NCBI GenBank assembly: GCA_902806595.1
Contig: CADCXC010000044.1
Span: forward strand, 744,001-808,000
Length of the DNA stretch: 64,000 nucleotides
From: Pyrenopolyporus hunteri
Lineage: Eukaryota; Ascomycota; Sordariomycetes; Xylariales; Hypoxylaceae
Reading direction: 5' to 3'
The notes below the pieces were generated by a model. That model was not told where the DNA came from. It made no database searches and saw only the letters and a program-made list of their open reading frames with translations. The number at the start of each line of letters is the position of its first letter. Within the stretch, counting starts at the first letter, position 1. The position numbers were made by a program, and so were the translations under genes. This document shows positions 1-11,134 of the stretch, piece by piece.

Positions 1-225
1 AAATTCGACATTTATTTCGATTTATAAATTAAATAATAATTTATTTAATTTATATAATATTTAATACCTTGTTTATATTATAAATTTTATTATTTAAAAA
101 ATTTTATCGAATTATTTATTAAATTTAAAAATAAAGTAAAAATTATTCGATTTTATAAATAATTTAAATAATAATTCGAATCGAATTTATTTTAATAATA
201 TATTATTTTTTAAATTTTTTTATAT

Positions 226-382
226 TTTATTTTATTTTATTTTATTTTATTTTATTTTATTTTATTTTATTTTATTTTATTTTATTTTATTTTATTTTAT
301 TTTATTTTATTTTATTTTATTTTATTTTATTTTATTTTATTTTATTTTATAAAAATAAAAATAAAAATAAAATAAAATAAAT
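226..382. repeat. (TTTTA)n microsatellite followed by its inverse (AAAAT)n
   Basis: About 25 uninterrupted TTTTA units run from roughly 226 to 350. They are followed directly by A-rich AAAAT/AAATA units to about 382. Because the second run is near-complementary to the first, the junction near 350 could form a hairpin. The repeat lies in the RIP block, but its perfect periodicity suggests later slippage expansion. Confidence 0.9.
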
Positions 383-630
383 ATTAAATTTTTTAAATTT
401 TTATTTTATTTATTTTAAAAAAATAAAATTAAAAATATATTTAAAAATTATTAAAATTTAATAATATATTAATTAAATATTTAAATATTATAAATAAATT
501 ACGAAAATTAATAATTTCGATTAAATATATAAAAGAAAATCGAAAATTATTTATCGAAGGTATTAATAAATATAAAAACGAAAAAATTATCGATAAAAAT
601 AATAATAAAAAAATAATTTTATTAAATAAA

Positions 631-1445
631 TTAACCCACCGTTATTCGCACCACTTTAATAAAAACCACGCGTTTTTTATATAAAATCGCTAATTTCGCA
701 TATTCGTAATTAATTAAAGAAAATAGATATAAATAAACGATTTTGAAATTAATAATCTATAATATATCGAAATAACGTATAAAAATTTTCATAAAATTAT
801 AAAATTATTTATAGGGTAAAAAATAAAGAAATAATTACGTTAATATTTTTCCATATAAAATATTAATAAAACTATTAACGTTTATAATTTTACGAATATT
901 ATATAATAATTTTTAATTTTAATTTTATATTAATATATTAAAATATAAATATATATAACGTTTAAAAAATAAATGATAATATTTTATTTAAATTAATTAT
1001 ATAAATATTTTTAATTTTTTATTTTTTTATATTAAATTTTAATTTTTTTTAAAAAATATTTTTATATTTTATTTTATATTTAATTTAAAAAAGATAATAT
1101 TTATATTATTTTAACGTATTTATATATATGTTTTTTTATATAAAAATATAAAATTAAATTTAAAAATTATTACGTAGTACTCGTAGAATTATAAACGTTA
1201 ACAATTTTACTAGTATTTTATATGAAAAAATGTTAACGTAATTATTTTTTTATTTTTTACCTTATAAATAATTTTATAATTTTATGAAAATTTTTATACG
1301 TTATTTCGATATATTATAGATTATTAATTTTAAAATCGTTTATTTATATCTATTTTTTCTAATTAATTACGAATATGCGAAATTGGCGATTTTATATAGA
1401 AAACGCGTGGTTTTTATTAAGGTAGTGCGAGTAACGATAAGTTAA
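631..1445. mobile_element. Foldback (long inverted repeat) element, ~815 bp
   Basis: The left end (from 631, TTAACCCACCGTTATTCGC) is matched by the reverse complement of the right end (1445 inwards, TTAACTTATCGTTACTCGC). Both then continue with a shared TTAATAAAAACCACGCG. Similarity carries on inwards along most of both arms (to about 1000 and 1080), leaving a short loop, so the whole element is one imperfect palindrome. It has no coding capacity. The ends retain non-CpG cytosines, so it is less bleached than its flanks. TTAA at both ends might be the target duplication, but as that word is palindromic the exact ends are uncertain. Confidence 0.8.
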
Positions 1446-1978
1446 TTTATATTTTTTTTAAATTTTATTTTTAAATTTTTATTAATTTATTTTTTAAATA
1501 ATTTTATTCGATGAAATTTTATATATTATATAATTAAAACCTTTTTAAAATTCGAAAAAACTTTTAATTATATATATAAAAATATATCGAAAATCGATTT
1601 TAAATTAAATTTTTTAAATAAATTCGAATAGATTTATTTAAAAAATTTAATACTTATTTTCGAAATATTTATTAAACTAACAATTAAATTATAAAAAAAA
1701 ATATATACGATTTTAAATAAAATTTTATTATATATTTATTAAATATATAATAAATTAAAAAATTTTATTTTAAATTTTTAAAATAAAATTTAAAAAAATA
1801 AATATTTCGTAAATTTTAAATTTTTTTTTTTAAATATTTATTAATAAATAAATAAAAATATTATTATATAAATTTAATAACAATTATTAAAATTGAAATT
1901 AATAAATTAAAAAAATATTTTTTAAAGAAAATAACTTTTAATTTATTAATAAAATTTAAATCGTATATTTTAAATATT

Positions 1979-2678
1979 ATTTTAAATCTTCGATTTAAAT
2001 TAATATATTTCGAAATTAACGATTTATTATATTTTTATTCTATAATAATTAATAATATTTAAGATTTATTTAAATAAAAATATTTTAGATATTTTTTTTT
2101 ATTTTATTTTTTAATTTTAAATTTTTTTTTATTTTTTTAATTTTTTTTAAAAAATTAAAAAAAATTAAATAAAATTAAATAAAAATATAAAAAAAATATT
2201 AATTTTTTTTATAATAAAATAAAAACTTAAATCGAAAAAAACGATTCGAATAATAATATATATAATATTTTAAATAATAAAAAAAATAATAAAAATTCGA
2301 ATTTTAATAACGAATTTTTTATAAAATTAACTATTCGAAAAGTCGACAAATGGATATTATATTTAAAAAAAGATATTATTTTTTTAAAAATACGTTTTTT
2401 TTAAATATTAAATATTAATTTATTTAAAATTTTAAAAAATAATTTTTTTTTTAAAAAATTAAAAAATATTAATAATTAAATAGATTTATTTATTAAATTA
2501 TTAGAAAAATAATACTTTTAAATATTTTATTTTAAATATTTTAACCCGTCGATATTTAATAATTTTTACTACGTTAATAACCGTTAAAAAAGTTTTTTCG
2601 ATTTTTAGAAATATTATAAATAAATTTAAAAATCGAATATTATTTAATATAATAAAAAAACTAATTTTATTAAAAAAT
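1979..2678 (+). pseudogene. RIP-destroyed hAT transposase remnant
   Basis: Two protein motifs survive translation. At 1979-2035 one frame reads ILNLRFKLIYFEIND, matching the hAT core motif usually seen as LDPRFKL.YFE; D to N and P to L are both explained by G-to-A and C-to-T changes. At 2544-2678 another frame reads RRYLIIFTTLITVKKVFS, then RNIINKFKNRI and LILLKN. This is the layout of the hAT C-terminal dimerisation domain (usually YL.IPATSA..ERVFS...N...K.RNRL), again changed only in RIP-compatible ways. The two motifs are in different frames and stops intervene, so the gene is dead. Its 5' part was not delimited; it may be interrupted by the foldback element. Confidence 0.72.
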
Positions 2679-3201
2679 TAAAAAATTAAAAATTTAAAAA
2701 AATTAAAATTTTTAATCGAAAAAAAAAATTAAAAAAAAATATCGAAAAAAATAAAAAAATTTAATTTTTTTTTTAATTTTATATTTTTATTATATTATAT
2801 AAAAAAAATAAAAAAAAAATTTAAAATTTATTTTTAAATTTAATTTTATTTCTATTATTTATTTATAATTTAAAAAATATTTTTATAATATATTATAAAT
2901 TAAAAAAATTTAAAAACATTTAATAAACTTTTATAAATAAAAAAAATATTAAAACTTAATTTTATATTTTTTTAAAAATTCGTTTTAAATATAACTTAAA
3001 ATTTAATATTTATTAAAATTTATTCGATATTTTTCCGAATTTTATTTAATTTTATATTTCTAAAAATATAACGATTTTAATTTTTTTTAAAGTAAATTTA
3101 TTTCATAATAATTAAAAATAACTACCCTATAATTTTTTTTAAATAATTTTTAAAAAATAAAAAAAAATCGAAAAATTATACGATTTTAAAATATAAATAA
3201 A

Positions 3202-3981
3202 GAGCATTGCTATATGCACTACCTATTTTTGCTATCGGACCCTTATTTGCACTACCAATACAAAAAGTACATCTCCTACCCCTCACTCGGCCCCACTAAC
3301 GGATTCCCATACAAAAATGCAGCAATCCAGATAGTCTCTCCGAGTACGGGTACACTTTTTCAATTGAATTTATTGTACATATTGAATTTGAATTACATAC
3401 AGCTCCTTTACCATACATCCCCTTATATCCCACCCATTCTAAAGATGCAAAATATAAAAATTACATCGCCAGTTTCGCCTCAATTAGACCTTTCTAATGG
3501 TGTAGGTTTCGTATCGGTGCATGCCCTATTTCAAAAGCTATTTGAATATAAAGTCAATTCCATATGGGTATTCAAAGGTGCTGGAGGGGTATGCGACCGC
3601 AAAAGGGGATCACATGACCACCTCGGGCCATCACTTACACCTTTGAATATCCATATATATTCAAATAACTTTTGAAATATGGCATGCACCGATACGAAAC
3701 CTATACCATTAGAAAGGTCTAATTGAGGCGAAACTGGCGATGTAATTTTTATATTTTGCATCTTTAGAATGGGTGGGATATAAGGGGATGTATGGTGGGA
3801 TGTATGGTGGGAGCTGTATGTAATTGAATCAATTGAAAAAGGGCATAAGGTGTACATTATGTATTAACACGATTGTACGTAGATTTGTATGTGGGGTTGT
3901 TAGATATGGTATGTATTTTAATGTACTGGTAGTGCAAATAAGGCCCGATAGCAAAGCATGGTAGTGCACATAGCAATGCTC
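3202..3981. mobile_element. hAT-type MITE, 780 bp, with perfect 8-bp TSD
   Basis: The terminal inverted repeats begin GAGCATTGCTAT and are flanked on both sides by the identical 8-mer TAAATAAA (3194-3201 and 3982-3989), the duplication length of hAT transposons. The interior is also palindromic: 3415-3560 and 3660-3805 are almost identical inverted arms, one with a 13-bp CATACATCCCAC-type duplication. The motif TGCACTACC occurs twice near each end. There is no transposase, and the overlapping ORFs on both strands are by-products of the palindrome. Base composition is normal, unlike the bleached DNA on either side, so it probably inserted after the surrounding RIP. Confidence 0.9.
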
Positions 3982-4430
3982 TAAATAAATAGATTTATAA
4001 TAATAATATTTATAATTTATTTATAATTAAAAATAATTTTAATATATAAAAATAAATAATAATAATATTTATTTATTTTATATTTTAATATAATAAATTA
4101 TATAAATTTATTTATTAATTTATTAATAATAATTATATTTTTATTTATAATATTAAATTTTTTTTAAATTTTATTTTATTTCTTTTTATTTTTTTTTATT
4201 TTTTTAATTTTTTTTTTAATTTTTTAAAAAAAAATTTTTTTTAAAAAAAAATTAAAAAAAAAATTAATTTTTTAATTATTAAAAACTAATTAAAAATTAA
4301 TTAATTAAACTAATTTAAAATTACGAATTAATTAAAAAAAATTATTTTAATTCGAGGGTAGAATAAAACTATATTAACTAAAGATTAATTAAAAAACTAA
4401 AAAACTAATGGAATAATTTTACAACCCTGG

Positions 4431-4855
4431 TTAAGGGTAATGCGCTTGGGGGGATTGGCTAGAGTGGCAGTCAAGCCACAAAATTGAATAAGCCAAGACT
4501 TGGGCGTCATATTAGGTACCTATATACATGTACTCTGTATACAAAGGTACTGGTATACAATCGGTAGAAAATTAGGTAGGTACATGGATTAGGTACTGCA
4601 CATGCAACACCTTCCCTGGCTGGACAGGCTGCACACCAGCCGCGTAGGTACCACCGATTGAAGCTTCAGTAGCTTCGATCTTCAACTTATCAACTTACAT
4701 ACCCATATCTCTCTAATTCACGTATCTCTAACATCCAACGTTAGACCGACTTAGCAGCCCCTTGACAATCCGACGAACCCCAAAAATTTAACCTCACCTA
4801 ACCCATATTCTAACCAAACCAGCAAACTCGAGCCCCGTCCCAGAGATATAATATC
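4431..4855. other. RPN9 upstream region
   Basis: Non-coding sequence of ordinary composition between the RIP boundary and RPN9. It holds scattered GGTACCTA-type words. The bases before the start codon are CCAAACC-rich, typical of fungal leaders. I see no other gene. Confidence 0.6.
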
Positions 4856-6087
4856 ATGAGCGTCGACACTATCGCCGACTTCCTCGCCGAACAGCGGGAC
4901 GAGACCCCGGACGAGCTCCAGTACCTCATCATCCAGTTCGAGAACTACTGGGAGCGCAAGTTATGGCACCAGCTCACGGACGCCCTGATCGAGTTCTTCG
5001 CCAACCCCAAGAGCGAACCCCAGCGCCTCAAATTCTACAAGGTCTTCATATTAAAATTCGCCGATAAGATCAACCAGCTGAAGCTTGTCGATCTCGGACT
5101 GAAGGCCGCTACGCAATGTCGAGGTAAGTTTATGTTTATATGACCAACACAGCTAGGCAGCAGCTCTTAGCTCGTCTTGCGCGGATATGCTAACTCCTCG
5201 GGTCTGATATAGATGACCAAGAACGCCTCGCCTTCCTCACTGACCTCGCCAAGAAGGTCGACAACGAAAACTCCCAAGACGCCTTCGTCTACGCTACCAC
5301 CGCCGTCGCCCGCGTGGAGCTGAACCTGCGGGATCTCGAGGCGTCGCGGCAGGACCTCGATAGGGCCGAGCGCATCCTCGACTCCTTCGACAGCGTCGAG
5401 ACCAAGGTCCACGCCGCCTTCTACCAGGTCAACGCCGACTACTACCAGGCCAAGGCCGACTTCGCCTCCTACTACCGCAACGCCCTCCTCTACCTCGCCT
5501 GCATAGACCTCTCCTCCCTCTCGCCCGACGAGCGCAAGGCCCGCGCCTACGACCTGGGCATCGCCGCCCTCGTGTCCGACTCCATCTACAACTTCGGCGA
5601 GCTGCTGCAGCACCCCATCCTCGCCGCCCTGACCGGCGACGTCGCCTGGCTGCAGGAGCTGCTGCTGGCCTTCAACCGCGGCGACCTGGCCGCCTACGAC
5701 GTGCTGTCGGGCCACATCTCCACGAACCCGCTGCTCAAGGAGCACCTCGAGGAGATCCGGCAGAAGATCTACCTGGCGGCCCTGACGGAGAGCGTCTTCC
5801 GCCGCCCGCCGCACCAGCGCGCCATGAGCTTCGACACCGTCTCCGCCGACACCAAGGTCCGCAAGGACGAGATCGAGCACCTCGTCATGAAGGCCCTGAG
5901 CCTCGGCCTCGTCCGCGGCACCATCGACGAGGTCGACGAGCTCGTCAACTTCACCTGGGTCCAGCCCCGCGTCCTCGACATGGCCCAGATCGCCAGCATG
6001 AGCCAGCGCCTCGGCGAGTGGGGCGAGAACGTGAACAAGCTCGGAAACTGGATCGAGGCCACGGGGCAGGACATCTGGGCTCCCTGA
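4856..6087 (+). CDS. rpn9: 26S proteasome regulatory subunit Rpn9 (PSMD13)
   Basis: Two exons, 4856-5123 and 5213-6087, separated by an 89-bp intron (GTAAGT, branch GCTAAC, TAG). The spliced product is 380 aa, normal for Rpn9 (about 375-395). Rpn9 is a PCI-domain subunit of the proteasome lid that helps assemble the 19S particle and bind ubiquitylated substrates through the complex. The N-terminus (residues 1-180) is helical repeat, and the C-terminal 190-340 region is a PCI/winged-helix (motif YLAALTESVFRRP, then a helix ending in WVQPRVLD). The start is the first ATG, in a good context (ATATCATGAG). Exon 2 codons are strongly C-ending, which creates long antisense ORFs that are not genes. 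A second lid subunit, RPN12, lies 32 kb downstream. Confidence 0.93.
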
Positions 6088-7059
6088 TCCGGGTTTGTGT
6101 CTGTCTGTCCGTCCGTCTGTCTAGCCAGCCGAGGGTATTTCAAAGGAAAAAAGAGAAAAGAAAAGGAAATAGGGGGCTCGAGGCAATGCGTAATGGACGC
6201 GGTCTTGCGATCTCCCACAAGACGGAATAGTCCGGCAGATCGCTTTCTCTCGCGCGCGGGAGGACCTCGAGCCTTGTATGATAGATCATTAATAGACGAC
6301 ATGCGGTCCCTGATGAGTGGACCGAATCTATTGCTGCATAACATATGTCTCTACGAAGAGATTGATAGGGGTTATGATGCTTGAATGCGTGATCGATGCT
6401 TCGCCAGATGGGGGTATCTCGGCACTTTCCTGTACCATATGTCCATCGACCTGTCTATTCCGTCCGCCTGGGTTGTAAAACTATAAGTTGCCGAACGTAA
6501 TTATGTAGTCTCGTAGTCTGGCGATAAGGGGCGTCGAAGCCTCTCTCCTACCTCTCACGTCGGTATGCTAGGTATAACGCGAACCGGGTCGAATCCTAGT
6601 TAAGAAGTCTTGCTCCCTATATTAAATCACTCGACCCAAAACAACTAGAGTACGGTTGTTCCAATGCGGTGAATATCTTCTTAGCAACTCGATATATCCC
6701 CTTTCACCTCACTACATTGCATGTAATTCATCTCTCCTATTATTATTTCTATTCTCTTCGGCTCCAGGGTAGGTCTGGTCCTTAGACGTGACGCTTCTTC
6801 CGCCCGGCCTAACTAGCCCTATCAGGGTATATAAGGCAGGTACCTACCTATATATACAGATAGGCAGACGCAAGCAAGCAAGCAACTCTATAGTGTAATA
6901 CGCAAGTTACGCAGCTCAACATCCATCATCGTAGCAAAAAACGCAGCCGCCAACCGGATCCATCCACCGGCCCATGCAACGACAGCAATACAAGTACAAG
7001 ATGTAAATGCAAATGCAAATGAAAATGTATACCTAACGCTTCTTTAAAACCAAAAAAAG
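6088..7059. other. Convergent intergenic region RPN9/GAA1
   Basis: Holds the 3' flanks of RPN9 and GAA1. There are short CTGT repeats just after the RPN9 stop and GGTACCTACCTA-type words near 6840. I checked the segment near 6570-6600 (GGGTCGAATCC) for a tRNA but found no matching A box or cloverleaf. Confidence 0.5.
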
Positions 7060-9111
7060 TCAAGCATCCTTTTTCGATTCCTGCCCCTCCCCCGCCGTAA
7101 CCGTAGCCGTACCCCTTCCGCCCTCCTCCCTCGGCCGCCCCAACACCACGATCTGCCCCGCGAGCCAGGCGGGCCACCACACGCACCATACGACGAGCGG
7201 GGTGTACATGCCCCAGACGTGCCAGCCGAACGCCGCCTCCTCGAGCACGGCGCCGACGCCGACGCCGGCCAGCGCGCTGCCCGCGAGGAAGACGGCGGGC
7301 GGGGCGAGGAGGTGGAGGAGCGTGGCGTGGAGGTATCTGCACACGGTTGCGTTTCCGCTTGTGCTTGCGCCGGAACTTGTAGAAGTAGTGGCAGCAGATG
7401 TGGAAGTGGAAGTGGAAGGGGGAGTGAGAGCAGAAGAAGGCCAGGGCCGGGAGAAGGAAAGCGGGCTGGCTAAAAGACCGATGAGGAAGGCGAGGGAGAA
7501 GTTGAGGGTCGCGAGAGACGACAAGAACATGCCCAGCAGGAGTAGCGAGAACGAGCGGATGAGCAGGTACTGCTGGGCCGTGGGCGGGCGGCGGATGCCG
7601 TGCGTCAGGAAGTGCGATGCGAGGTGCGGGAGTGCGACGTTGAAGAGGGTGAATGCGGCGAAGACCGGTGTGAGGAGCTATTTTGTATGTTAGTATGAGA
7701 TATGGAGGGATGTAGAGAAGCGGGGTGCGATAAAATAGGAGAGGAAAGTAAAACTTACGCCGGAAGGAGTCTGGTTGAATATGAACAGTGGAACGACTCC
7801 CAAAAACTGGCAGCCTGCTACGAGGGTGAGCGGAAGGAGTATCTCTCGCTCGACCGGCACTGAAGTCGGCGTCGTAGTCCTCTTCGACACCTCGCCTTCT
7901 TTCGCCTCCTCCTTCTCCCCTATCTCAGGCTTACTCTTCGCCTCCTCGGCCGCCGTCGCATTGACTTCTTTATAGCCGCTCTTGACCCACAAAGCGATGG
8001 CCATAATCGTAAAGTTGACGGCGATCAGCATAGCGCTGGGCAGGTACGTGCCGATGCTGACGAAGCGGTGCTTGTGGATGAGCAAGTAGAAGAAGAAACT
8101 CTGGTGCAGCTTCTCGAGTAAATTGTTCAAGCTGCGGAACATCCCCTCGACCAGGCGACCCAGACTCATCTCATCGTGCCACCCGTTACCAACGGGTTTC
8201 AGCGTGACGGCGTCGACGTGGTACGGGATGAAGCTGCTGTGGGGGCCCGAAGCGTGGCCGAGCGCCTGCTTGAGCATGCCGCGCAGCACCGTGGCCAAGT
8301 TATCGTTGTACCGCTGCGAATGCTTCAGGATGCCCTGCAATGCGGATCCCATGCCCATCTGGCCGCTCGCGATGTTCACGACCGAGTTGATCAGGTCCAG
8401 GTTGGGCAGTTGCCCGTTAACGCCGTCGTACGCGATGTGGATGGACTCGAAGCGCCCCTCCTGCGGGTAATCGATCGCGATGGCGCCCTGTAGCGCGCCC
8501 GACTTGACGGGCAGCGGGGCGACGTGCGACGGATCGTGGGCGTCGTGGTACGCGTCGACCCAGGCCTGCATGCCGGCCCTGCTTTCGGGGGGCACCACGA
8601 GGATGATGTCTTTGGACCATAGCGACCACCTCTTAAAGTATCTCGTCAGGGCAAGGGCTAGCGCCAGACCGTTTCGGTTGAACTCGTCGTCGACGTTCTT
8701 CCACGCCGCTACCAGTACGATGGCCTCGGTTGCGTCGCCGCGGGGGGCCTGGAGGATGGCGTAGACGTTCTCGCCGGTGTAGGTGTTGCCGGAGGAGGTA
8801 TACGTGTAGTTCTGGCGGCCGACCTTGAGGCCAAGGCCTTTGAAGATGTGCTCGAGCTCGTCGTTGACGCGGGTGTTCGTGCTGTCCCGTAGGGCGTCGA
8901 CCTCGTGTCTATAGGCGCGGAAGACGTTCTGGTCGCTGCCGCCGAAGTAGGTGTGGACTTGACCGGGGAGTAGGGCGTTCTCGCTGATGTAGGTACGGCG
9001 CGAGTACTCGTCCAGGGGTAGCATAAGCAGCCATACGACGCCGACGACGATACAGAGGAGAGATAGGTAGGGCGGGAGCTTCAGCAGCCGCGGATCGCGG
9101 CGGAGTGCCAT
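7060..9111 (-). CDS. gaa1: GPI transamidase component Gaa1
   Basis: Exons 9111-7759 and 7677-7060 with an 81-bp intron; 656 aa. Gaa1 is an ER membrane subunit of the complex that joins GPI anchors to C-terminally processed proteins. Residues 12-33 form the single N-terminal membrane segment (PYLSLLCIVVGVVWLLMLPL). A large luminal, M28-peptidase-like domain follows (about 45-370) with a possible glycosylation site NYT near 100. Several hydrophobic helices fill the C-terminal third. A Lys/Glu-rich loop precedes the last group of helices. The ATG at 9111 is chosen because it opens the conserved MALRRDPR start; a GTG lies just before it. GTAAGT at 9207 and CAG at 9120 could bound an 88-bp 5'-UTR intron. 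A Ser/Thr run (STSTSTSAATTSTSS) near the C-terminus is low complexity. Confidence 0.92.
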
Positions 9112-10053
9112 CACCGCAGCTGTTATTTTGGTTTACGTCCAGTCAGCGACCTGCTTCGTGTGCGCTTGGCAGCCCAATTGGATAAGGATGAGGGTTAGCA
9201 AACTTACAGAGAAGACGCGGCATGGTTTCTCCCGTCGCTTAGTTTTGTATTGGGCGCTGCCGGAGACTTCAAGTCGAAAAGTTGAAAAAGTATAACAGAA
9301 GCTACATCTGAAGTATAATACCACAGTTGCAGTTACCAGCAAAATGCACCTAAACTAACGAGAATTGTTATATCCAGAATTACAATTATATGGAATGCAC
9401 TAAAGATCGCGCGTGTAACGCCGGGTCCCACCTTGACTTCCACTTTCAGGGGTCCAATTGCCTGGTGGACTGCGTGCCTACCTGGCATTATATAATCAGC
9501 CTTACGGCTAGCTCTGTCGTTAGTCGCATATTATTTTGTCGGTTGAATAATACATTATAGGGGTTACTTGGACCGATCTTCATTACCCCCTCTCTATACC
9601 TACATGTAGGTAGTCTATAAGGTACTTGAACACATTATAGCTTAAGGATAGATCTCTTACAACTAGGTAGGTACGAAACCTTCGAGTATTTCAAGGATGA
9701 GGAACTATCTCATTAATTACCGTACATATAAGATGTACTAAGACCTGCCACTAGACCCAAAAGTCGGTATAATACAAGTCAAACTCAAAATATCACGACA
9801 CGCCGTAAGATAAACGCCTCTTAATGCTCTCAGCAAGGTCTAATAGTGATTAATACAGATCAGTAAACCTCCTTTATACCCCTCGTATAAATATTGCGCG
9901 TGGCGAGTATACGGCCTTGCGACGCAGACGGTTTTTCCTCCCAGAAACTCCAGTATCATGCAATGACGGAACGCCCAGTGAACAAGTTGCTATATACAAG
10001 GTGGCATTCATCGACTCCTTGACTTTATCTTCCTTAAATGTCCGAAACCCATC
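9112..10053. other. Intergenic region GAA1/RBD2
   Basis: Contains the GAA1 leader and promoter and the RBD2 3' flank, with dispersed TACCTACATGTAGGTA-like palindromic words near 9600. No gene is seen. The short open frame at 9917-10156 is antisense to the last exon of RBD2. Confidence 0.5.
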
Positions 10054-11134
10054 TCAAGGGCCTAGTCTTTGCGTAGACCCTATCAAGCCCAACGGTGTTG
10101 TCAAGCTAGTTGAGTTGCTCGTCGGTAGAACCCCAAATCTTCCGTACGTTTTTTGATCCACACTAACGTAGTGCGGCAGCCGTCCTAGTAGGTTTAGACG
10201 GCTTTCGATCCACCGTAGAGCCTTCTCTGGCGGCGATAAGAATTTAAGGTAACCCAGGCCAACTGGATAGAGCTACATTAGCTACACCGTAACAATAATA
10301 TTAAAGTTCTTAAGGACTCGCTTACATAGGTAACCGGTGCCCACGCCACATAGATGACCAACAAAGCTGGTGTTGGGAACTAGCGCTTCGACAACCAATA
10401 TCAATACTAGAGGCGTCGTCCATGTCGGCACATGATGTGTTCCGACCACAAGATAGGGGTTGGTCTTGTACGTTCGAATGGCTTCTACACCGAGCAGGAG
10501 AAACACCCAAATGCTAGACACCCATGAGCGTTAGTACCATACTCCGTAGCTAGAGCGTTAAGGCCATATATATACCTAGCTCCCATGATTGCCGTGTTTC
10601 CCCTTATTATGAACTTCTCAAAGACGATGTATACGAAGGCAGGTATCGTCGTCAAGGCTAGTATTCTAAGCGTCAACCCGGGCTACGTTCTAGCCGTCAC
10701 ACTTTAGTGACATGATACGAAGCAGTGCACTTACGACCAAAGAATAGCGCAAACGAGGTCAGGGTTCCGAACTCGGTTTCGAATCTCTCGAGGAGCGGCG
10801 TCAAGGAAAGGATGTTAAAGAAGGCGTGGAAGAAGTTTAGGTGAATCAATGGGAATGTGTTGACTCGATACACTGCGTCACAATCGCATTAGCCGAAAAG
10901 AATCGAAAATAGGTTAGGTAGGTTACGGTACGAAAACCGTTGCAAGGACGACTAACTGGTCGTGATGCCCAACTCGTTCGGGATCAGCGCGCCCCATTGT
11001 CGTAGGTCCCAGACGGACTGTAGACCGGCAAGCCAAAACGCCACCATGACGGCTATCATAGCGCGGGTGAACAGAGGGAGTCTGAACACGTACGAGCGCG
11101 CTCGCAGCGTGCTGAAGCCTTGTATGGTAGGCAT
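10054..11134 (-). CDS. rbd2: Rhomboid-type serine protease Rbd2
   Basis: Five exons: 11134-10957, 10872-10735, 10657-10576, 10513-10326, 10262-10054; introns of 62-84 bp; 264 aa. Rbd2 is a Golgi rhomboid intramembrane protease; in fission yeast and Aspergillus it takes part in SREBP cleavage (family knowledge). The catalytic serine lies in NTAIMGASIWVF (Ser133) and the partner histidine in SFVGHLCGVGTGYL (His186). The fungal signature NTFPLIHLNFFHAFFNILS precedes them. The cytosolic tail carries RLPHYVSVDQKTYGRFGVLP, typical of fungal Rbd2. The serine codon is divided by intron 3 (AG|C). All splice junctions keep frame, and the two alternative AGs upstream of exon 3 give a wrong frame or a stop. 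Confidence 0.9.

Larger units (their letters stand above)
1..4430. repeat. RIP-bleached AT-rich block (left), runs off window edge
   Basis: Nearly pure A/T sequence. Almost every remaining C is followed by G, as expected when RIP has converted CpA, CpT and CpC (and the complementary Gs) to T/A. No intact gene is present except the ORFs of the unmutated MITE at 3202-3981, which look non-coding. Inside it are a pentanucleotide microsatellite, a foldback element, a decayed hAT transposase and the MITE. The change to normal composition near 4430 is abrupt, about 425 bp before the RPN9 start codon. The left end is cut by the window. Confidence 0.9.

Noticed and set aside
3214..3857. Two overlapping open frames on opposite strands encoding nearly the same peptide
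   Set aside because: This follows from the palindromic MITE; neither has a start context or homology that would suggest a gene.
5167..6344. Long antisense open frames over RPN9 exon 2 (for example 237 and 191 codons)
   Set aside because: They mirror the strong C-ending codon bias of RPN9; products are Val/Gly/Glu-rich without family resemblance.
6560..6620. tRNA-like string GGGTCGAATCC
   Set aside because: No A-box and no cloverleaf can be formed with the flanking sequence.
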